Positions 57,601 to 64,000 of a stretch of DNA of 64,000 nucleotides are shown here, piece by piece (position 1 is the stretch's first letter; each line of letters opens with the position of its first letter). Under the pieces are notes generated by a model. The model worked only from the letters and a program-made list of their open reading frames with translations. It ran no database searches and was not told the DNA's origin. The translations under genes were made by a program, and so were the position numbers. The DNA is taken from the NCBI GenBank assembly GCA_030278955.1, contig JAOANR010000003.1:18189050-18253049 (forward strand), written 5' to 3'. This stretch comes from Hygrophila difformis (Eukaryota > Streptophyta > Magnoliopsida > Lamiales > Acanthaceae).

Positions 57601-60600
57601 ACATGAGGGTTTTCCAAACGAATAGGAAATTCTCTACAAGAAGATAAAGTTAATAATATTACTTCTTATGGACACTAATTTAGGAAATAACTGTGGACGC
57701 AATATTGAATGCGAATTTGATTATGCTATTGCTTATCACTCACAACTTCAATTCTTCCGCAAATGAATCCATTGGTGACAATGTACCAGATGTCAATATG
57801 ATAGATCCAACACCTAGTCTGCTGAATTCTTCCATGGCAATCCCAGGATTGAAGCACCACCAGCTCAAAGTTCTATGAACTCTCCCTAATCAAAATATTG
57901 AAGAAAACATTTCAAATGCATCAAACACCATGCTTGTACTTGAACTGCTGTGTAGGGACTAGGCATAATAAAAGAGATGCTGCACATAGTAATTTGGTGC
58001 CGAGATGGAAAACAATGTGTCCACGCATGCAGAAGCTACTACTGTTGCCCCTTGCAGCATATAGAAGGAATTGTTGAATTCATACAAATCATCCAAACAC
58101 TGAACACAATACAGAAATGACTTTTGTTTCCTTCCATTGCAAAAGTGTAATAGACCAACCAGCCTAAAAGCTCAAGAGAATCACTAAGAGCATATATCAA
58201 TTACAGCATGCTCCCCCACATGTGAGATACCCTTAGGGAGTGAACTCAGTAACAAGTCGTTATCCATAAAGAAAAGATAAAGAAAGCTTTCTTTCCGTTC
58301 CGCTTCTTCCTCTAAAACTGAAGAGAGACTTGTCGTAAATCACCCCATTATTATATAGGCCACCATTATTTATATTTATGCTATCTTAATAAGGCTCTTT
58401 CCGTTGAAGGAAAAATATAGAAAAGGGGGTGGGGCTCGAGCTCGAGACCCTGGCAGTAACAAAGTCATCTCTAAATCCAGTGCAAACTTCAAGAAGAACA
58501 ACAACAACAACAAAAAAGAAAAAAGGAAAGAAAGTTTCACTGTCATATGCACTCATTAATCAAATTATTCGCGATGCACTTTTATGCCCACCAGATACTG
58601 TTTCTCTTAAAATGGGGGAAACAATTAACACTTACCCTCACGTGTTCAAAATTAAAAATGTACCAACTACTGCTTTGTGTATGAATGACCAACAAAAAAG
58701 TAAATATTGTCCTTAAGCTTAAGCGGCATCCAAAACAACAGGTTGACTAAAAGTGTCATCTAGAGACAGTGGCGGAACTAGAAATTCGATCTAGGGTGGT
58801 AAAAAATTTAGCTAATTCTTCATCCGTCCCATGTAATATATTTTGTTACGGTTTTTTTTGGAAACATTGACTTTCATGTGTCGGCAAAGTTGTGTGAACC
58901 CAAACGATACAAATTACAAATGGAGATAAAGGGGAGAGATACGGGGCCAGGTGGGAATCGAACCTCCAACCAGAAGGTTGAAAGCCAGAACACATGATCA
59001 CTGAGTCAAGTCCCCATTCCCAGCTAAAGTTAATTAAGAAGGAAAAAGGTTTGGAATTAGAGAAGAATAAAAATGTTTGGAATTAGAGAAGAACGAAAAA
59101 AATAGAGAAAAAATGGTATAGTTATTAAAATTTGGATTTATTTATTAAAGATATTATTTTTACATTAGAAATAAAAAAATATATTTTTTTTTTCAGGGTG
59201 GTCAGCTGGTCTACCCTGGCACCATAGTGATGCCGCCACTGTCTAGAGATGATTTGCTAAAAAGGACAATTACATTGAACATTCTCCTATGGTAATCACA
59301 GAACGCAAGAAAATGCATGAATTTCAACAATAAAACCATCTGCTTGGTAAATATTAAGCTCTAAAATGATATACATCTCTTAGAAGGGCATGGTTTTCTG
59401 GACTACCTCTAAAGCCATCTGTAGCACTAGCTTCAACTTCCTGGACATGAACCTGACAAACCTCAAGATTAATATATTGTGTCATATACATGCCTCAGAA
59501 AGATGCCAGCAACAAGACACATATTCCAAATGAATGGGTATTTATGTAAATTAATAATACTTACACGGTAATATTGGGCATGAGCTGTACTGTTGTCCCT
59601 GAATATTATCCTAAGAATGTCACCCATGGTTTCTAGCCTGAAAACACTTGCATTTGTTTTGTTTGAACGTCCATTTTCACTCACATCGACATCTAACAAA
59701 AGAGACAGATATGTAAAGATAATGAATGTTGCAGGTTCTCTGATTTGCTAAAACACGGATATGAAAGCGGTTTGGCCTCAAGATACGGTGATGCTTCATG
59801 CGTGGTAGTGATTTAGTATATGCTCTATATAGTATATACCAACAAATAAGATACTTCTGCAAATGAATTTTGATTAGATTGAGAAGAAGAAAAAACTAGA
59901 ACTTATTGTTAGTAGTGGAAGAAAATGTAATCACTTAACAAATTACTTTGGAAGTGGCAGCAGAAAAGGTAAAAGCATAATAATTTTTAGCTTTGAAGAA
60001 GATGGCTCGCATACCCACCTGAATTAAAGATTTTACAACCTTGATAGATCGAAATGTACACAGGTCAAAGGAGTCAACATACTGATTACTGAGATTACCT
60101 TCTTCCAGGAGTTGGCACGCTTTGTCAATGGTACTTGTGAGCATGTCAGCAGTCTTCTGGGTAATATTCAGCTCAGAGAGTAGCTCATAAATGTAAGGCC
60201 CATCCTTTGTGAAGCCACGGTCTTTGGATTCAATTGGCACCTCAGTTATTCTCTTCTCGAGCTTCAAAAGAAGTGCTGCAGGCACATCATTGCTAACCAG
60301 ATAAGAATCACATTTGGCGTACTTCAAAAGCAAGAATATCTCAGAATATTGAAAGACACCCAGAAGATTGAAAAGAAAATATTCTATTCAGTATATATAT
60401 AATGCTCCAGTGTATACATTTCCAGACCAAAAACAATAGCACAAAGTAAATGTGATAAAAGGAAATAATCATGTGCTGGATCAGCAGCAGCATCAAGATT
60501 TTTTTTATTCCCCTATTGATCTACTACTTGAAAAAAGCTTATTAAGCTGAGCTCAATGTTACCTCTGAGTATAGCAAAATTATCTGGATTGCAAGACTTA

Positions 60601-63180
60601 TCACTTGACATTTCTCTCCTGGTAATGGAAAGGTCAACACACTTTTTAGCCTCAGATACGCAAGCTGTCAAAAGACTTGAAGGCAGATCAAAAGAAGCTG
60701 CATCAGCACATATGGATTCCTGCATTATAAGACCAGATGTCAGCCATAGACCTAGTCTATAAATGTTTGGATATATATGTCTGTATCTATTTCTTTCAAC
60801 AACTTAGCATTTACAAGAGCTTATTTAGGGTACAATTAGCAAACATCTACTGGTGAAACAATAGTAAATGCAAACACAAAGGCAAAGAGACAGACATAAA
60901 AGGAGGAAGACAAACTAAGAAGATTACATCTCCAAATTTTGATTTTTACATACATACCAAGTTATGAGCCTCATCAAAAATAAGTATGCTTCTACTCCAG
61001 TCAATTTTCAGAGATTTCCGGTTCTGGCGATCAATGAGATAATTGTAAGGCGCAAATAAGATGTCAGCATCCATGTGGATCTCTCGTGAAAGGTAATAAG
61101 GGCACCTAACACAGAAACTCAGTCACTTGCAAGTCCATCACAGTATCTTAATGTTATTGACAAAAAATAAAATTGAAACCTACGGGCCACAGCTCCTCCC
61201 AATATTGGCCAGATCCTCTATATCAATTGGATCATCTCCAATCCCAGGATTCTTCTCCGCAAAGTCTACATATGAAACAACGCAAAGTATTAAGGCTCTG
61301 CTTTTATTCACATTCACTACACATCACGTAATTTAAGATGTATTTTTATTTTCTTTTTGGCATACAAAGCCTGACGATTAAACTAGTGCAACCTACAAAG
61401 AGACAACCAAAAATAATTCAACATGTCTTAGGAAGCTTACTTCAAACATGATTGCACTGATCATATAGTACCAATTAATAATTATCCCATGCCCCATATT
61501 ATCTTAGGTGGATGGAAGATCATCTTCCGGATAGGCAATAATATGAATCACTGTTCATTGATATTTTACAAGATTGAAGAGGATAGAAATGATTGATTTC
61601 TTTAACAACCAGTATAATGATAATCAAACACAAGATGCCAAACGATAACACACCTTTAACACGTGAAAAATGAGAACAATGGCGCTTGGTGCGTTTTTTG
61701 CATAGGGCATGACAGGCGTGGTTTTGTGCCTTTCCACGTAGCAAACTCACTTGATCATGAATACACAACTGCTCTCGAGATCCTAACACTGCCATTTTGG
61801 GTCTGATTATAATCAAATTTAGCTTGTTAAGCCAATCACCCACCAGAATTAAATGAAGTCAACATTTCACGAAGGCAAGTTATAATCAAAACCATTACCC
61901 AGATAGGCGTGTTTGATTAACACAGGGTGATGCAGAGTATAAAACTTAACAGAAAAAATAACCAACCATAGAAGGGGCATCAATATCCCTCACCCCAACC
62001 ACAAAAAATAACTAATAAACATATAATTAGACCCTATGCTGTTATTGCAAAGATACTTATCAATTCACTCAAATCTCATCATCAAAGAGGCTCATTATAG
62101 AGAATTGTCCTTTCAGATTTATAAAGTTCGGTGTTCACTGTTCATTGTTGCAGAAAATAGTTAAATGAACCTAAGTACCTAACCTGTACTTGCATCTCCT
62201 CAGCTCTTGAATCACTTGCTTTATTTGGCTGTGGGTACGTGATGTGTAAATTATTTTAGGATACAAAGAAGATGGAATCTGTGACAATTCATCATCTGAA
62301 TCCAAACTTCTTCTTGACTTATCCTGACTACCTCTTGTATGATTCCTTTCAGTCCGACCTCTTGAAAATTCCCCCAAACTTCTCCTCCAAGCCAATGTAG
62401 CACATAAGAGGCATAATGTCTTTCCGGTTCCAGTTGGGCTCTCCAATAGTGCATTGCATTTCTGCAAAAGAAAACAGTTGAACGTATTTCAAGGTAAAAC
62501 TGATTAACCCTGATGGCACCACAAGTATATAGGAGTACTATATATTTGAGGGGATCCAAATAAGTATGTGGTGCAGAATCAACAAGAAAAGTTAGGAATT
62601 TGAAATGGACGAGTTCAAGAAAAGAAATTTCCGCTGCATGACATAAGTCAGAGACCCAGATAAATCCAATTCAAATCCGAAAGTAACATAGGTGACAGCA
62701 GCAAACCAAAATCCAAAAATAAAGTTACAGGAATGACCACAACAAATGTTTTCCTCGAGAAAGTTTTTTTTTTTTTTTCTTTTTGGCACGGCTAAATTAC
62801 ATTATTGATCACATGTACGCAAAATCAATATGCAAAATAGGATGACATGTGCTTGATACACGATTATGTATACATAAACCCGGTCGACATGGCTGCTACG
62901 TTTTTACAATACAGAAACAAACAACTATTCTCGGTTAACTTATCCCTCCAAATTTGCGAACACTATAATAGAATGAGAATCACGTCCGGGACCCAAAATT
63001 AAACTAATTGTCTCCACCGTGAACACGGTAAATAAAATAATAACCAAAGAAAAATGACGCAATTTAGAATCTGCATACGTCTTGAAGAGACTGGATGACT
63101 TTTTCCATATAAACAAGCTGGCAATCGTAAGCCTTGTATGGGAAATCCACATCGATTCCCCGGATTGTGTAAGTCGGCAT
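50401..63180 (-). CDS. RTEL1: RTEL1-like Fe-S DNA helicase, 23 exons, 1022 aa
   Basis: Exons, read downward: 63180-63079, 62461-62184, 61802-61654, 61265-61184, 61105-60958, 60719-60563, 60275-60099, 59692-59565, 59452-59407, 57885-57744, 57633-57479, 57321-57230, 57152-57048, 56962-56894, 56463-56377, 54257-54198, 54077-53962, 53549-53492, 53403-53301, 52343-52273, 52185-51670, 51246-51101, 50482-50401. All are GT-AG and sum to 3,069 bp without a stop. Start [19 protein letters not shown]; Walker A SPTGTGKT (exon 2); Cys-rich iron-sulphur region in exons 3-5 ([23 protein letters not shown]); DEAH in exon 5; [11 protein letters not shown] and [11 protein letters not shown] in exon 10; QAVGRVIRH (motif VI) in exon 17; a C-terminal helical region (exons 22-23) like the harmonin-type domain. 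The family unwinds D-loops and telomeric T-loops and limits recombination. Exon 10's acceptor was set at 57886 because the nearer AG gives a stop. Intron 15 is 2.1 kb; intron 9 holds a hAT element. Confidence 0.93.
54641..54670. repeat. TA microsatellite in RTEL1 intron 15
   Basis: Uninterrupted TA run of about 15 units. Confidence 0.9.
54791..54815 (+). repeat. (TCGGG)5 pentamer run in RTEL1 intron 15
   Basis: Five perfect TCGGG units followed by TGGG. With six G-triplets in a row the plus strand could form a G-quadruplex. Confidence 0.9.
55065..55245. mobile_element. Stowaway-like MITE in RTEL1 intron 15, 181 bp
   Basis: CTCACTCTGTCCC and GGACGGAGGGAG ends, flanked by TA on both sides. 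The interior has the AACAAGATCGAACTTG family phrase. Confidence 0.75.
58767..59241. mobile_element. hAT-type element carrying a SINE, copy 2 (475 bp)
   Basis: Exact 8-bp target duplication TCTAGAGA at 58759-58766 and 59242-59249. CAGTGGCGG termini and interior match copy 1 at 14984-15482, including the antisense SINE (about 58851-59022). It sits in RTEL1 intron 9 and leaves both splice sites untouched. Confidence 0.9.
58851..59022 (-). mobile_element. SINE inside hAT copy 2
   Basis: Minus strand: GGACTTGACTCAGTGATCA (box A), GGAGGTTCGATTCCCACC (box B), CATTTGTAATTTGTATCG body. It occupies the same position and orientation as in copy 1. Confidence 0.8.
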
Positions 63181-63234
63181 TCTGAATGCTATGAGACCTT
63201 CTGCTGCAGGATTGGAGTAGCCAATCAATTGAGG

Positions 63235-63243
63235 AAACCCTAA
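63235..63243 (+). promoter_or_regulatory. Telo-box AAACCCTAA, proximal
   Basis: AAACCCTAA lies 55 bp upstream of the RTEL1 start, probably within the 5' UTR. Telo-boxes are short telomere-repeat motifs found in promoters of plant genes active in dividing cells. Confidence 0.55.
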
Positions 63244-63336
63244 CACCCCTTTAACTTGAGGGACATCCACAAGGATGCCACTAGCATTCTCAATCTTGGT
63301 ACAGATTTTTGCTGCGGAGTTGGCGTTCAAGTGAAG

Positions 63337-63345
63337 AAACCCTAA
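63337..63345 (+). promoter_or_regulatory. Telo-box AAACCCTAA, distal
   Basis: Second exact AAACCCTAA, 157 bp upstream of the start and 102 bp from the first. Confidence 0.6.
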
Positions 63346-63362
63346 ATTACTCTTCTATGGTG

Positions 63363-63370
63363 ATTCCCGC
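63363..63370 (+). promoter_or_regulatory. E2F consensus site upstream of RTEL1
   Basis: ATTCCCGC fits WTTSSCSS, the E2F/DP binding consensus, 183 bp before the ATG and 18 bp from the distal telo-box. E2F sites next to telo-boxes are known from plant replication genes. Binding is not shown here. Confidence 0.5.
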
Positions 63371-63439
63371 CACTTTTTATTTTAGTTTCTTGAAGAAGCC
63401 ATTCTAAACGCGCCGTCTAGCCCCTTAAACGGGTAGGTA

Positions 63440-64000
63440 ATGGATCCAATCATTTTGCTCCATAATCTCAAATACCACTAATCCACTATTACATTTCGCA
63501 TCTCATCTAATTTAGAGGTGTTTGTTTTGCATTTTGGGACAGATTATCTGATTATTACCTTTGCAAAACGATTTGTGTACTAACTTCTAATAATCTATTA
63601 TTTGCGTTTTGAGGGAATGAAAACGCTATTTTCTTGCAGTTACAATTTGGTGCTGCAAGAAAATTGCGTTTAGCTAAAAATAGATTTTACTATATTTGTT
63701 ACCTTTTGAGGTAATGAAAAATGCAAATCCAAACACTTTTTTAATGATTATCTGATTATTGCGTTTTGAAACAACATAAACTCATCCAAACACATAATTT
63801 TCTACAGCACGTTTTGTTACAGCAATTATCTGATTATCCGTTTTCTAAATGCTTAGAGGGTGTTTGTTTGTGCGTTTTGGGACAGATTATCTGATTATTG
63901 CGTTTGCAAAACGCAAATAATTAGAGGGTGTTTGTTTGTGCGTTTTGGGACAGATTATCTGATTATTGCGTTTGCAAAACGCAAATAATCAGTTAATCAT
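63440..64000. repeat. MITE-like region ending in a perfect 68-bp tandem duplication
   Basis: The phrase TTTGGGACAGATTATCTGA occurs at about 63534, 63877 and 63945. The last two belong to a perfect 68-bp direct duplication (63853-63920 and 63921-63988). Each unit ends in a near-palindrome around GCGTTTGCAAAACGC. Inverted forms (CCAAACAC, TCAGATAATC-like words) lie near 63725-63835. The window ends inside or just after this repeat. Confidence 0.7.

Noticed and set aside
57869..57885. RTEL1 exon 10 starting after the nearer AG (TTCATAG)
   Set aside because: With the incoming phase it gives an immediate stop; the AG at 57887-57886 gives [10 protein letters not shown], which agrees with the family.
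59999..60098. Extension of RTEL1 exon 7 past 60099
   Set aside because: The frame stays open for some codons, but the GT donor at 60098 gives a phase-correct join to the conserved exon at 59692, and the extra residues fit nothing I recall of the family.

Overview
This is nuclear DNA from a flowering plant, most likely a eudicot. The signs are an AT-rich background, genes split by short GT-AG introns, plant-only families (OVATE, CC-NB-ARC-LRR, cyclin A3, SFSARFA-type small proteins) and plant transposon families (Athila, Ty1-copia, Helitron, Stowaway-like and hAT elements). I cannot fix the species from the sequence.

Layout. 1-6.6 kb: decayed repeats, with two Helitron-like 3' ends around a ~60-bp minisatellite and a helicase remnant, a SINE, and MITEs. 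6.8-7.3 kb: a small intact plant-specific gene. 8-16.8 kb: more MITEs, SINEs and hAT-type elements; two hAT elements have exact 8-bp target duplications and lie 17 bp apart, and a degenerate second copy of the 6.8-kb gene is at 14.3 kb. 16,861-29,332: a complete Athila-type Ty3/gypsy retrotransposon on the minus strand (12.5 kb, 1,306-bp LTRs differing at one position by eye, tRNA-Asp primer site, intact 1,877-residue Gag-Pol and a 416-residue downstream ORF). 30.7-31.4 kb: an intronless OVATE family gene. 32.2-33.9 kb: an NLR resistance-gene relic with an internal deletion and a nonsense codon. 37.3-39.7 kb: a seven-exon A3-type cyclin. 40,448-49,004: a decayed Ty1-copia element whose reverse transcriptase is split by a solo LTR, which is itself split by a hAT element; its 3' LTR also carries a small MITE. 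50,401-63,180: a 23-exon RTEL1-like telomere/recombination helicase (1,022 residues). The last 0.6 kb is MITE-like repeat sequence.

Exon boundaries for the cyclin and RTEL1 were worked out by hand from splice sites, reading phase and remembered family conservation; both give uninterrupted frames. The two genes share a strand and both act in S phase or genome duplication. RTEL1 has two telo-box motifs and an E2F-consensus octamer just upstream of its start. I see no operon-like or defence-system novelty. The most unusual content is the nested and clustered transposon structure, hAT elements that amplified with a SINE inside them, a TIR element carrying a CAGCGAC-unit array, and a GC-rich module repeated in the LTRs, the non-coding region and the coding region of the Athila element.
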